The position numbers and the translations under genes were made by a program. Positions 33,796-46,900 of a stretch of 64,000 bases of DNA are shown here, piece after piece. The notes beneath the pieces were generated by a model. That model saw only the letters and a program-made list of their open reading frames with translations, searched no databases and was not told where the DNA came from. Origin of the DNA: Aquanectria penicillioides (lineage: Eukaryota > Ascomycota > Sordariomycetes > Hypocreales > Nectriaceae); NCBI GenBank assembly GCA_003415625.1, contig PYIU01000001.1, positions 3,348,746 through 3,412,745 on the forward strand. The letters run 5' to 3'. Position 1 is the stretch's first letter, and the number at the start of each line of letters is the position of its first letter.

Positions 33796-35985
33796 GAATG
33801 TGGTGCTTACCCTATAGCACATCACAAAATTCGCCTGTAGTCGATGCTGGTGTGTCGTCCATAAATTTTCGTATTTCGATCTACAGGCCGACACAATCAT
33901 AATGTTTTACGAATTAACTGAGTCTAGATCATATTCCTGTGTGCTATTTTCTAAGTGTGTGTAATCTAATGCGGTTTGAACTGTTCATATTGGTGAGGAT
34001 CTCACCGGTCTTGGCCAAGCACATTCTAAATCTTGCCTTAGAAGTCAAAACCTCTAACTATCGCTAACTTTGGCAACAATTCATCCGATTTGCTACCACC
34101 AATACGAAGTTTGAAGTATATAGCTATGTAAAAAGTAAACACCAAACGTTAACATAATAAACGACAATATAAGGGTTCAAACGGGCAGATAGCACTCAAG
34201 CACCCCACTACAAAAACGTAGGCATTTTAAATTGTGTAATAAAATCTATGCCTCAGAACATAGCCATAGGGGAAAAAATTGCTTTTAGTGTCTGCTATTC
34301 ATGAAAAGCAAAATATCCTGGTTCTGGTGTCATGGGCTGATGTTGGTTCGATACAGATGTCATGCTCGGTGACCACTTTGCGATGTAGGTGGTCATAGAA
34401 ATTGTCAGACAGTTGGGGCGGCTAAATAACTCAATCGAAGCGTGGGAACATGTCACGAACCTGGGATATGCTGGAATTACAAACTGGATTACATCTCCCA
34501 TTATTTGACGAATACTATTATTATGTTTGGATGTCATGACTGGTCTACTTACTGACCACCTGGCAAGATGACTCCCGCTGGGATGCGGTTTCGGTGAGTG
34601 AATCCGTTCGATGGATGCGAAACTTTATCCACTGGAAATGTCGCGATTAGTCCGTAAAATAAGCTGAAGGGAACCTAAGGAACGACGCGAGATAGCTTGC
34701 AACTGAGCACATAGTAAAAGGAGATGAGGAAGGAAGACGTTGCATCTGGCAGGGGCACCGTGCTGCAAGTTGTAGGGGCTGCAACAGTCAGCTACTTGCG
34801 GTCAGCATTTAGCACTCTAAATAGCCTCAGCTGGTTATCGTGGCCGCGTTCAGGATTCCGGGTAGCTCCTGGCCGCTTCGCCTCGTCCAAAATTAACCCT
34901 GGAAAGTGATTAGAGGCTATGCAAAAGGACGAGCCAAGAAAAAGACGAAAAGAGATATTGTTTTGACACGCACAATCACGCAGGTTGGATCTGCGGGACT
35001 GTCAACTTATTCTTGGCTCCGCCACCCGCTAATTGGCGGATGGCGGGTAAAACGGTCCCGCCGTGCCAGGCACCGCGGGGCAGAAGACCAGCATTTCTGT
35101 GTCTCGACTAACCTATGAAGGATCAACAGGCAGGGATCAGCGTCGAACTTGACGTAAGACGGGGAACCCGCTAGGGAAGATCGGGGCCTCGGTGGATCTG
35201 TCGCTAGGGGCCTTGTTCACCGAATGGCTGTTGAACCGCTATTGAACGCCCTGTACGGAGTAGTGGTGTGACGCAGCCTGACGTTATGTGCTTGCCGGAG
35301 AATTATTCATACATCACGGCATTTCCAACGACGCTTGCGCCCGCTTGCACCCACTTGCGCCCAGCTTGGCCCCCCACGAGCCCCGATGGAATGGTTTCGC
35401 CCTATCGAAGACACGTGCCTCGAAGCTGCAAGGCTGTGGCTCCAGGGATGGAACTGCCAGGTGCCGGGGTTGAGGACGAGCTGGTGGAGGATGAGCTCTG
35501 AGTAGAGTTTCACGGAAGCTGTTGCTCAACGTCGAACTTACACGTCTTTGGCTACAGCTCCGAACTGCCCCTCGCGACTACACAACACGACGCAGCACAA
35601 CAGCCTTCTCAATGAATGCCCACAGGTGATAGACATTTGTAATTCAGCTAATATACTTGATTTCTAGTGACGGCGACGCCTCGAGCCCACGGAGACCCGA
35701 CCGACACGACTGACGACGAGTAGCTCACAACCCCGCTGTGCTTCCAGCCGAAACAACGGAACGTTCAATACCCCACGATATTTTTGTAAAACTTGATATA
35801 ACTTAGAGAACTGCCAAGATGTTCCATAACGATAGCCCGTTGTACTCGGAAGGTAGTCCATCCGACGAGGAGAGGGAGGACTACTACGAGCAGGAGGACT
35901 ACGATGAAAGGGAAGCCTAGATATCCTTTGGCGATGCGACAGACGAGCATGGAACTTGAGTTGCTGATACCCCAGCAGTGATGAG
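33796..35985. promoter_or_regulatory. NRPS upstream region and leader with uORFs
   Basis: No gene is supported here. The distal part is AT-rich. A CACGTG palindrome lies at 35412. A likely leader intron runs from about 35626 (GTGATAG) to 35667 (TTTCTAG), with a GCTAAT branch site. Short upstream frames begin at ATG 35612, 35819 (32 codons, acidic), 35949 and 35981; the last overlaps the NRPS start codon in another frame. Confidence 0.45.
35819..35920 (+). other. acidic upstream ORF in the NRPS leader
   Basis: A 32-codon frame begins MFHNDSPLYSEG, continues as an Asp/Glu/Tyr-rich stretch and ends in TAG about 65 bp before the NRPS start. I tested whether it could be a first exon. The only donor-like GT (GTAGTC) does not join in frame to either AG before the NRPS ATG. 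It is best viewed as a uORF that may lower translation of the NRPS. Confidence 0.4.
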
Positions 35986-37970
35986 ATGTCCGACACCAGC
36001 GGCGACGAGGGAATGCAGCTCGGCGCCTTCTCTTTCACCGGCGGCTGGGACCTTGAACAAGCCATCAAGTTCAACGGCGAAGCCCCCGAAATCATTCGCG
36101 CATGCGTCCACGAGCTTGTGAAATCACAAGCGCAACTCCAACCCGATGCGCCCGCCATCCACGCATGGGATGGCAGCTTGACCTACTCCGAACTAGACAA
36201 GGCATCTACTAGACTAGCCCACCACTTGATTGACGTCGCAGGCGTTGTAGTTGGAGATTTGGTGCATGTATGCTTTGAAAAGTCGGCATGGTTCTTTGTC
36301 GCAATGCTCGCCATCAACAAGGCGGGCGCCGCCTGGGTCCCATTGGACCCCTCACATCCCGCCCAGCGTCAACAACAGATCGTGCAACAGACTCACGCAC
36401 GACTGGTGTTGACCTCTCCTACTAATGCTGCAAAATGCATCGGTTTGGTCCCCGATGTAATTGAGGTATCGGAAATCCTTGACAACCAATTGATCAACGA
36501 CGTGGGACGCACTCCCCCGCCTCCAGCATGCGAAGTGTCTCCAGACAATGCAGCTTATGTTCTTTTCACATCCGGCAGTACAGGCACCCCTAAGGGATTG
36601 GTGATGCAACATGGTGCTGTATGCACAAGTCAGACGGCCATCAGCAAACGGTTAAGTCTGACCTCCGACGTGCGAATATTGCAATTTGCTTCCTTCGTCT
36701 TCGATCTCTGCATTGGCGAGATTGTGGCCCCGCTGATTTCGGGTGCTACGCTATGTGTCCCATCCGAGGACACACGAATGAGTGGATTAAAGGAGTTTAT
36801 CAATAACATGAAGATCAATTGGGCCTTTCTTACCCCGGCTTTTGCTCGCACCTTGAAGCCGGAGGATATACCCGGACTTGAGCTCCTACTACTGGCTGGT
36901 GAGGCAGTCGGCCGCGATGTCTTTGAGACATGGGTAGGAAAGGTGCGCTTCATCAACGGATGGGGTCCGGCCGAGACCTGTGTGTTCAGCACATTGCACG
37001 AATGGACATCACCAGACGAGTCACCGTTGACCGTCGGTATGCCAGTGGGTGGTTTCTGTTGGATTGTCGACCCTGAAGATCCCCAGAAATTGGCACCTGC
37101 TGGATGTATAGGGGAAGCCGTTATTCAAGGCCCAACTTTACTGCAGGAGTACTTGGCGGATCCCGTGAGGACTAAGGCCGCCATGGAAACAAGCCTCCCT
37201 GAATGGGCCCCAGACCGAGACTCGCCATACTGGAACCGATTCTTCAAGTCTGGTGATCTATGTTTTAACAACCCGGACGGCACTATAGAATTTGTGAGCC
37301 GTAAAGACACCCAAGTGAAGATCAGAGGTCTGCGTGTAGAGCTTGGAGAAGTCGAGCATCATATGCGCTCAGCGCTAGAAGGCGCACACCAAGTTGTGGT
37401 GGATGTCTTTAAGGGAGAAGCTGGAACCAACCTTGTCGCATACTTCTGCTTCAATAACGACACCCAAGTTTATGGAGCTGGTATTGACCCCGATGCGGAA
37501 AGCGTCTTGCTTCCATTCACCCCCGATATCGAGAGTCGAATCCAAGCCGCTGTCGGCCAACTCACCGTGGCACTACCCAACTATATGGTGCCTACTATGT
37601 TTCTCCCTTGTCGGTTTATGCCGTCGATCACATCCACTAAGATAGACAGAGGTGGACTTGGCCGGATGACGGCTACTCTTGAGAAAGATACGATTGCGAT
37701 ATACTCCCTGGTTAACAGCGAGAAGCGTCTGCCCGCAACAACTATGGAAATCCGTCTCCAGGGACTGTGGGCGGCCATTCTGAAAATATCCCCAGACACA
37801 ATTGGCCGCGATGACAGCTTCTTGCGTATTGGTGGTGACTCTATAACAGCTATCCAGTTTGTGACAGCTGCTCGTGAGGCTGGCCTAATGATTTCAGCCA
37901 AGGAGATTTTCTCTGATCCTCGATTGTTTGCCGTTGCTTCCAAGGTGGTGGAGGCCGAGGAGGCGGGATC
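35986..37970 (+). other. NRPS module 1: A-T (initiation)
   Basis: Adenylation signature DLGFLAGVFK, read from FDLCIGEI (from about 36700), INWAFLTP, LLLAGEA and NGWGPAETCVF. The carrier serine is at 37840. There is no upstream C domain, so this module loads the first residue, predicted Aib. Confidence 0.85.
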
Positions 37971-40900
37971 CTACAAGACAGAGCCATTCGCGATGCTGCC
38001 AAGCGACGAGGTCGATGCCATCAAGTCAAGTATCCGAGGTGACTGCAATCTTTGCGCTCCTGAGGTTATTGAGGATGCGTATCCCTGCACAGGAGTCCAG
38101 GAGGGTCTCATGGCGTTGACCGTCAAGCAGCCAGGCTCATACATGGCTAAGTATGTCTACAGCCTCCCCGCCAGTGTCGAAATTTCTCGATTTAAGGCTG
38201 CTTGGACTCGAACGGTGGAGCTGTGCGGCAACCTTCGAACAAGAATTGTGGTTCGAGATGGGACTTCAATCCAAGCCACCATCAAGGAGGAGCCCCGTTG
38301 GGAAGCTACTGATGATCATGATTTACGATCTTTTATGAACACAACAAAGACGATGATGATGGAGTATGGCTCGCGCCTTTGCCGCTTTGCCATTGTTACA
38401 GAGGAACATAAGCGGTATTTTGTGCTTGTCATTCACCACGCTGTGTTTGATGGATGGAGTTTAAACCTTGCCCTCGGAGCCCTATATGCTGCTTATCGCG
38501 AACAGCCAGACCTAGATCTGCAGCCATACTCAAGCTTTATCAATTATATCAAAACCTTGGATAACACCGATGCTAGCGAGTACTGGAAGACTGAGCTTGA
38601 GGGTGCCCAACGTGCCACGTTCCCAAAAACAGACCCTTCGAAGAATGCGAAGCCCGCGAGCAGTCTCATGAAGAAGATGATGCCTTTGGATATGCCGAAG
38701 GGCACCGCAATTACTAAGGCAACAATCCTTCGTGCTGCCTGGGCCTTAGTACTTGCGCGGTACTGCGATACTGATGATGTCTGCTTTGGTGCGACAGTCT
38801 CCGGCCGACAAGCACCAGTTGCTGGAATTGAGATGATGGCAGGACCCGCAGTTGCTACAGTCCCAGTACGAGTTTGCTTGGATCGTCAAAGAACGGTTCT
38901 AAGTTACCTTGAGGATATCCAGCAGCAAGCAACAGACATGGTCGCATATGAGCAGTTTGGACTCCAAAACATCTCCAGACTTAGCCCCGAGGCAAAGGAA
39001 GCATGTCAGCTCTCGAGTTTGATGGTTATCCAGCCTGTGAGCCATGTTTCCTCCGTGGATGACGGTTCAGAAGGATTGCTACAGGCCGCAAGTTCAGAGG
39101 AATATGAGGAGCAAGAGGCTTTGGAGGGTTACTTTACTTATCCACTTGTCCTCCAGTGTCTTACATATGACGACCAAGTTGAGCTATTGCTCATCTATGA
39201 CCCGCACCTAGTTCCCGCGTTTCAGCTGCAGGCACTATCTCGTCACTTTGAGAATGTTCTCCAGCAATTGTTGCTCAAGGCAAACGCCCCTCTCAACACA
39301 ATATCGATCTCCAGCGATTGGGATCTCCAACAGTCAATCCAATGGAACACTGCCGATGCGACACCCGTCAATGCGTGCGTGCACGATCTGATCTCAGAGA
39401 GAGCTAAGCGTACCCCCGATCACGAGGCTATTGTGTCATCACAGGGCAGCATCACATATGTTGAACTGGAACGCATAACGACTATCCTAGCTGCTTATCT
39501 TTCACACCTAGGCGTGAGATCCGAAACTATGGTGCCCTTCTGCTTTGAGAAATCTCCATGGACTATTATTGCTATAATTGGTATCCTAAAGGCCGGCGGT
39601 GTGTTTATTCCTGTTGATCCTTCTCATCCAACCAGCCGCCGTAAGGCATTAGTCGATGAGGTCAAGGCTCGATTTATGGTTGTTTCACCAACTACAAAAG
39701 TATCGTGCGAAGGCATGGTTGAGAATGTGATTGAGCTATCAAGCTCATATATGACGCATCTCCCTTCCACTATCCCACAGGATCATGTCATTCGATCAAA
39801 ACCAGCACCTTCAGACCCAGCCTACATTATTTTTACTTCTGGATCCACTGGCAAGCCTAAGTCATTCCTGGTTGATCATGCAGCCCTCAGCACTACCACT
39901 GTCGGCCACGGCAGAGCTTATTCCTTTGATAAGTCTTCTCGCGTGCTGCAATTCTCTAGCAGCGTCTTTGACGTCAGTTTGAGTGAGATTTTTGAGACGC
40001 TGGTCTTTGGCGGAACCATTTGCGTTCCATCTGAGACCGAGCGACTACAGGATATTGCAGGATTTATTAAAGCAACAAAAGTTAACACAGCATTGCTGAC
40101 CTCAACCTTCTTGCGAACCTTAACCCCTGCCGATGTGCCCTCTTTAAAGCTTCTGATCCTTGTTGGTGAGGCGCCCACAAAGGACATCCTGGATACATGG
40201 CACGGCCACGTTACTGTTGCCAACGCCTATGGCCCGTCAGAGATTTCAGTTTTCTGTACCAACCATATATACCAATCGGTCGATGAGCCACCCACTAGCA
40301 TCGGCCGAGGCTTTGGTTGTGCTTGCTGGATCGTAGAGCCGGACAACTATCAGCGCCTGGCTCCAATTGGATGCACTGGTGAGCTTCTTGTGCAAAGACA
40401 GATGGCACGCGGCTATCTTAACGACAAGGAGAGGACTGAATCATCCTTTGTTAAAAGTGTGGACTGGTTGCCCTCGCCCTCAACTAATGACACTCGACAA
40501 TTCTTCAAGACTGGAGATTTGGTACGGTACCGATCCGATGGCATTATCGAATACTTGGGAAGACAAGACACCCAGGTTAAGGTGCATGGATATCGTATCG
40601 AACTTGGAGAGATTGAATACAACATTAAGCGTGCTCTGCCAGACGTGGCATATGCAGCGGTTGATGTTATCCGACGCGATTCCCGCGAAGCTCTGGTTGC
40701 TTTTATCAGCTTTAGCGAAGAAAAGGCCGGAAACAAGGATGACACTAAAGATTTGTCAGAGTGGCTTTTTTCAATTGACGAGACCCTACAGGAGGCTCTC
40801 AGAGCTACTGTGACTCACCTGAAGCGTGTTCTCCCCAGCTACATGGTACCAAGCCTCTTCTTGCCTCTCCAAGCTATGCCGTTTGGAACTTCGTTGAAGC

Positions 40901-43900
40901 TTGACCGAAAGCGATTGAATGAGTTTGCCAACACCCTCCCTCAGGAGCGTCTCAACAGTTTTGCGCTTGGCCGCGAAGAAAAAGTTGAGCCCACTACTGA
41001 GATGGAGTTCAAGCTGCGAGACATGTGGGCTGAAGTTTTGAAGACAACACCCGACCAGATTGGAAAGAATGATAGCTTCCTCGAAATCGGAGGTGACTCG
41101 ATTACGGCTATCCAACTGGTCTCGCTGGCACAACATCATGGCATCAGTTTAACTATTGCCAAGATCTTCGACGACTCGCGTCTAAGCCATATGGCTGCTA
41201 CTGCTCTTCACTCGACTGAGGGAGAGACATATGACGTACAGCTATTCGGTATGCTGTCAACTGATGGAGTGGATAAGATTAAGCTGGACATCCGAAATCA
41301 GTGTGGTCTATCTGCGCACCAAGAAATCGAAGATGTTTACCCTTGTACAAGTCTACAAGAAGGACTTATGGCTCTTTCGGTCAAGCAGCCAGGTTCTTAT
41401 ATTGGTAAATATGTTTACCGAATCCCCCGAAACGTTCAGTTGGGACGTTTTAAGGCCGCCTGGGAACGAACAGTGGAGCTTTGTAGTAACTTACGAACAA
41501 GGCTTGTGATCCGTGATGGGGTCACTCTTCAGGCCATTGTCAAGGAGGAAGTCATATGGGAGCCGACTGAGGGTCTTGCCTTGAAATCAATCATGCATGA
41601 CCTGAAGGTCGTGGACATGCAGTACGGCTCGCGACTATGCCGATATGCTCTTGTTAAGGAAGAGAGCGGTGAGCAATACTTTGCATTGATGCTCCACCAT
41701 ACCGTCTTTGATGGATGGTCTCTGAATGTGGTTTTGGGCACTCTGTATCACGCGTACCAGGGAGGAGCCATCCCTGCTCTGCGACCATACTCGGGCTTTA
41801 TCAACTATACAGTACAGCTGGACAATGCAGCAGCCACTACATATTGGAAGACCCAACTTGAGGGCGCTCAGCGAGCCATGTTCCCTCGCATGGACGCTAT
41901 CAAGAATGCTAAGCCAGTTACCCGCTTCATGAAGACGACCGTCACCTTCCCGAAGTCAACAATCACTTCAATCACGAAGGCCACTATCCTCCGTGCCGCC
42001 TGGGCTATTGTCTTGGCCAAGTACAGCGATACCAATGACATCTGCTTTGGAACGACAGTATCTGGCCGCCATGCGCCTGTGGCTGGAGTGGATAGAATGG
42101 CTGGGCCAGCCGTTGCCACAATCCCCGTGCGAATGCGACTGGATGGACAGCAGACAGTCTCAAGCTTCCTGCAGCACGTTCAGCGACAAGCTTCAGAAAT
42201 GGTAGAATTCGAGCAGTTCGGATTGCAAAATATCTCAAAGATTGGCCCAGACGCCAAAGAGGCTTGCAATTTCTCAAGCTTGATGGTCATCCAGCCAGTT
42301 CAACACCTGGCTGCTGGTGATAAGTCTGCCGAGACGTTTATCGTCCCTGCAGGCCCTGAGGCTTATGGGGCTGAGGAAGCAGTCGATGGCTACTTTACAT
42401 ACCCATTGGTGTTGCAAGGCCTCACCCATGATGACTATGTGGAACTGGCACTCACATACAACCCTACCGTTGTATCTGAGACCCAGCTCCAGGCTCTATC
42501 TCACCATCTCGACCAAGCTGTTCAACAGCTGCGGCCAGAGAACAGCGCGCCCCTTAGCACCATCTCTATCACTAGCACCTGGGATCTTAGCACCGCCCTC
42601 AGCAACAACGGCGAAGACCCCCAGATCATTCGCTTGTGTGTGCACCAGCTTGTGGAGGCCCAGGCTCAGCGACAGCCCAATGCACCGGCCATTGAAGCGT
42701 GGGATGGAAAGCTGTCCTATTCTCAACTGGATAGAGCCTCTAATAGGCTGGCCTCTTACCTGATTGAGTCTGCAGGTGTCAAGACGGGAGACCTCGTGCA
42801 CGTTTGCTTTGAGAAGTCTGCCTGGTTTTTTGTTTCCATGTTGGCAATCAATAAGTCGGGTGCCGCCTGGGTGCCGTTGGACCCCTCACACCCGACGCAG
42901 CGTCAACAGCAGATTGTTCGGCAGACTGGCGCTCGCCTAGCATTGGCATCTCCAGCCAATGCTGCCAAGTGCGCTAACTTGGTCTCGACTGTGGTTGAGG
43001 TGACGGCAGCTTTTGATCAAGAGCTGGTAGAGAAGTTTGGATCATCTCCTTCTCCCCCGGATTTCAATGTCTCACCTGATCAGGCGGCATATGTCCTCTT
43101 CACTTCTGGCAGTACTGGTACTCCAAAGGGATTGGTCATGCAGCATGGCGCTGTATGCACTAGTCAGACTGCTATTCGCAAGCGTCTTGGTCTAATACCA
43201 AGCGTAAGAATCCTGCAATTTGCATCTTTTGTCTTTGATCTCTGTATTGGTGAGATCATTGGACCTCTAATTGCAGGAGCCACGCTATGCGTGCCGTCCG
43301 AAGAGACACGTATGAGTGGCCTAAGAGAGTTCATTAATGATATGAAGATCAATTGGGTCTTCCTTACCCCGGCATTTACTCGCACCCTTAAGCCTGATGA
43401 TATTCCTAGTGTTGAGCTTGTGCTGCTGGCTGGTGAGGCCGTCGGTCGAGACATTCTTGATACCTGGTTTGGTAGGGTTAGACTGATCAATGGATGGGGA
43501 CCTGCTGAGACATGCGTGTTTAGCACATTGCACGAATGGCAATCTGCTAGCGAGTCGCCATTGACAGTTGGCCGACCTGTCGGTGGCTACTGTTGGATTG
43601 TTGACCCAGAAGATCCCCAAAAGCTTGCTCCCATTGGTTGCGTGGGCGAGGTAGTCATTCAAGGCCCAACTCTACTACACGAGTACCTGGCAGACCCCTC
43701 TAGGACCGCCGCATCTACTGTTACCTCGCTGCCTAAGTGGGCACCCCAGCGATCTTTAGCCTACTGGAACCGCTTCTTTAAATCTGGAGATCTTTGCTTC
43801 TATAACCCGGATGGCACTATTGAATTCGTCAGTCGAAAGGATACTCAAGTCAAGATTCGCGGTCTTCGAGTGGAGCTTGGTGAGGTTGAGCATCACCTGC

Positions 43901-46900
43901 GCGCTGCACTTGATGGATCGCGACAAGTCATTGTTGATGTCTTTAGAGGGGATGCAGGCACTAATCTTGTTGCCTACTTCTGCTTTAGCGATGAGGCTCG
44001 CACCTCAGATGGTGCTCACCCCGATGCTGATAGTGTTTTGCTCCCGCTCACTACCGACCTAAAGAGTCAGATTACAGCGGCAATTGGTCAACTGAGCGTA
44101 TCTCTACCTAGCTACATGGTGCCAACAATCTTCCTTCCTTGCCAGTACATGCCGTCAATCACTTCTACCAAGATTGACCGAGGCGGCCTTGGTCGTATGA
44201 CTGCCTCTCTTAGTCGAGGGACGCTGGCAAAATATTCTCTTGCTGATGGTGAGAAGCGTGCACCTGCTACGCCTATGGAAGAGCGAGTGCAAGCAATTTG
44301 GGCAGCAATCCTCAAGATCCCTATTCAGTCTATTGGCCGCGATGATAGCTTCCTGCGCATTGGTGGTGATTCTATCACTGCTATTCAGTTCGTCACATCC
44401 GCTCGCGACGCAGGATTCCTCATTGCAGTCAAGGATATCTTTGCCGACCCCCGACTTTGCGCTGTGGCGGCAAAGGTTGTAGAGGGTGACGAGGACGAAG
44501 CCTACCTCACTGACCCATTCGCCTTGCTCCCCGCACGGGGAATCAACACAATCCAGTCGGCCATTCACAACAAATGTGGCCTTTCCGGGGACGAGGTTGT
44601 TGAAGATGCTTATCCTTGCACAGGTCTCCAGGAGGGTTTGATGGCGCTGGCAGTCAAGCAACCGGGATCTTACATGGCGAAATATGTGTACCGTCTTCCA
44701 GACCACGTGGATGCCACTCGCTTCAAGGCTGCATGGAACCAAACGGTTCAAATCTGCAGCAACTTGCGTACCAGGATTTTGGTGCAAGATGGTGCTTCCA
44801 TCCAAGCGGTTATCCGCGAGGAGACCAGGTGGGAGCCTACAGATGGCCTTGACTTGTCCTCCCTCTTGAAAAAGACAAAGAGTATCCAGATGCAGTACGG
44901 TTCTCGCCTCTGCCGCTACGCAATGGCAACAGAACAAAGCGGAGAGAACCATCTGGTCTTGATCATCCACCATGCCATCTTTGACGGCTGGAGCTTGAAT
45001 GTGGTGCTTAGCACCTTGTATAGTGTCTATCATGGTGGATCAATTCCAACACTGCAGCCCTACTCCAACTTTATCAACTATACAAGGCAGCTTGATATGG
45101 CCAAGTCAAAAGAGTATTGGATCTCCCAACTTGAAGGCACGCAGAAGGCGACATTCCCCCGCATGGATGCAACCATTACTCCTGAGCCCGTGAGCCGCAT
45201 CATGAAGGCGTCAATTCCGTTCCCCAACTCGACCAGCACCTCAATTACCAAGGCGACGATCCTTCGCGCCGCTTGGGCGATGGTGCTTGCACGCTACTGC
45301 GAGACAAACGATGTATGTTTCGGCACATCAATTTCTGGTCGCCATGCACCGGTGGCCGGTGTGGACGCCATGGTCGGACCCGCTGTGGCGACGGTCCCGG
45401 TGCGTGTGCGACTGGACCCCCAACAGTCAATTCTGAGTTTCCTTAAAGACATTCAGAAACAAGCCTACGAAATGGTTCCTTACGAACAGTTCGGCCTGGG
45501 TAACATCTCGAGGCTTAGCCTTGAGATCCAGGAGGCCTGTGACTTTTCCAGTCTGCTCGTTGTCCAGCCTGTGCACCATGTAACCCCTGGTGACGGGGCC
45601 GATGCGCTGCTGCTTCCACCTTGCGCAGAACACTACAAGGAGGAGGATGCCGCAGCGGGCTACTTCACGTACCCTCTGGTCTTGCAGGGACTCACATACA
45701 ACGACCATGTGGAATTAGTTTTCACTTTCAACCCCACCGTTGTCCCTGAGGCCCAGCTCCAGGCGTTGTCCCACCACTTTAACCATGCCGTTCAGCAGCT
45801 GCTTACACAAGAAGAGGACCGACTCTTGGAAACGATTTCAATCGCTAGCGACTGGGATCTGCAGAAAGCCATCGAAAACAACGCCGAGGACCCCGAGATC
45901 ATTAACGCTTGCATTCATGAGCTGGTTGAGCTGCAGGCCCAACGCCAACCCAACAAAAGCGCCATTGAGGCTTGGGATGGTAACTTGACTTACTCGGAGC
46001 TAAACATTGCTGCCAACAGGCTGGCATGTCACTTGATTGAGGTTTCGGGTGTCAAAGCCGGAGACTTGGTTCATGTGTGCTTTGAGAAGTCAGTATGGTT
46101 CTTTGTGGCAATGCTTGCCATCAATAAGGTTGGCGGCGCCTGGGTACCTTTAGATCCCTCGCATCCAGTTCAGCGCCAGCAGCAGATTGTGCAGCAAACT
46201 GGCGCTCGCCTGGCTCTTTTGTCACCTACCAGCGCTGCAAAAACTGCTAGCCTGATTGAACAAGTGATTGAAGTCACAGCGGAACTCGATAAACAGCTCA
46301 CTGCAAAACTCGGCTCGCCAACAACACCCAACTGTGGCGTTACTCCCGAACATGCCGCATATGTGCTCTTCACCTCTGGTAGTACAGGAACTCCAAAGGG
46401 TCTTGTCATGCAACATGGTGCAGTTTGTACCAGTCAAACTGCAATCAGAAAGCGACTTAGCCTGACTCCCAGTGTTAGAATTCTTCAATTCGCTTCCTTC
46501 GTCTTCGATCTATGCATTGGCGAAATTATTGGCCCTATGATTGCGGGCGCTACTCTCTGCATTCCTTCCGAGGAGACAAGAATGAGCGGGCTTGCCCAGT
46601 TTATCCGTGATATGAAGATCAATTGGCTTTTCCTCACCCCTGCCTTCGCCCGAACTCTAAGACCAGATGATGTTCCTGGGGTTGAGGTTCTGCTGCTGGC
46701 CGGTGAAGCTGTGAGCCGTGATATTCTTGACACCTGGTTTGGCAATGCTAGACTCATTAACGGATGGGGACCTGCCGAGACCTGCGTGTTCAGCACCTTG
46801 CATGAATGGCAATCTGCTGATGAGTCGCCATTGACTGTCGGCCGGCCCGTTGGCGGATATTGCTGGATTGTTGATCCAGAAGACCCCCAGCAACTAGCAC

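Noticed and set aside
35819..35985. Acidic 32-codon frame as first exon of the NRPS
   Set aside because: The only donor-like GT (GTAGTC) does not give an in-frame join to AG sites before the NRPS start, and the sequence has no NRPS-domain similarity.
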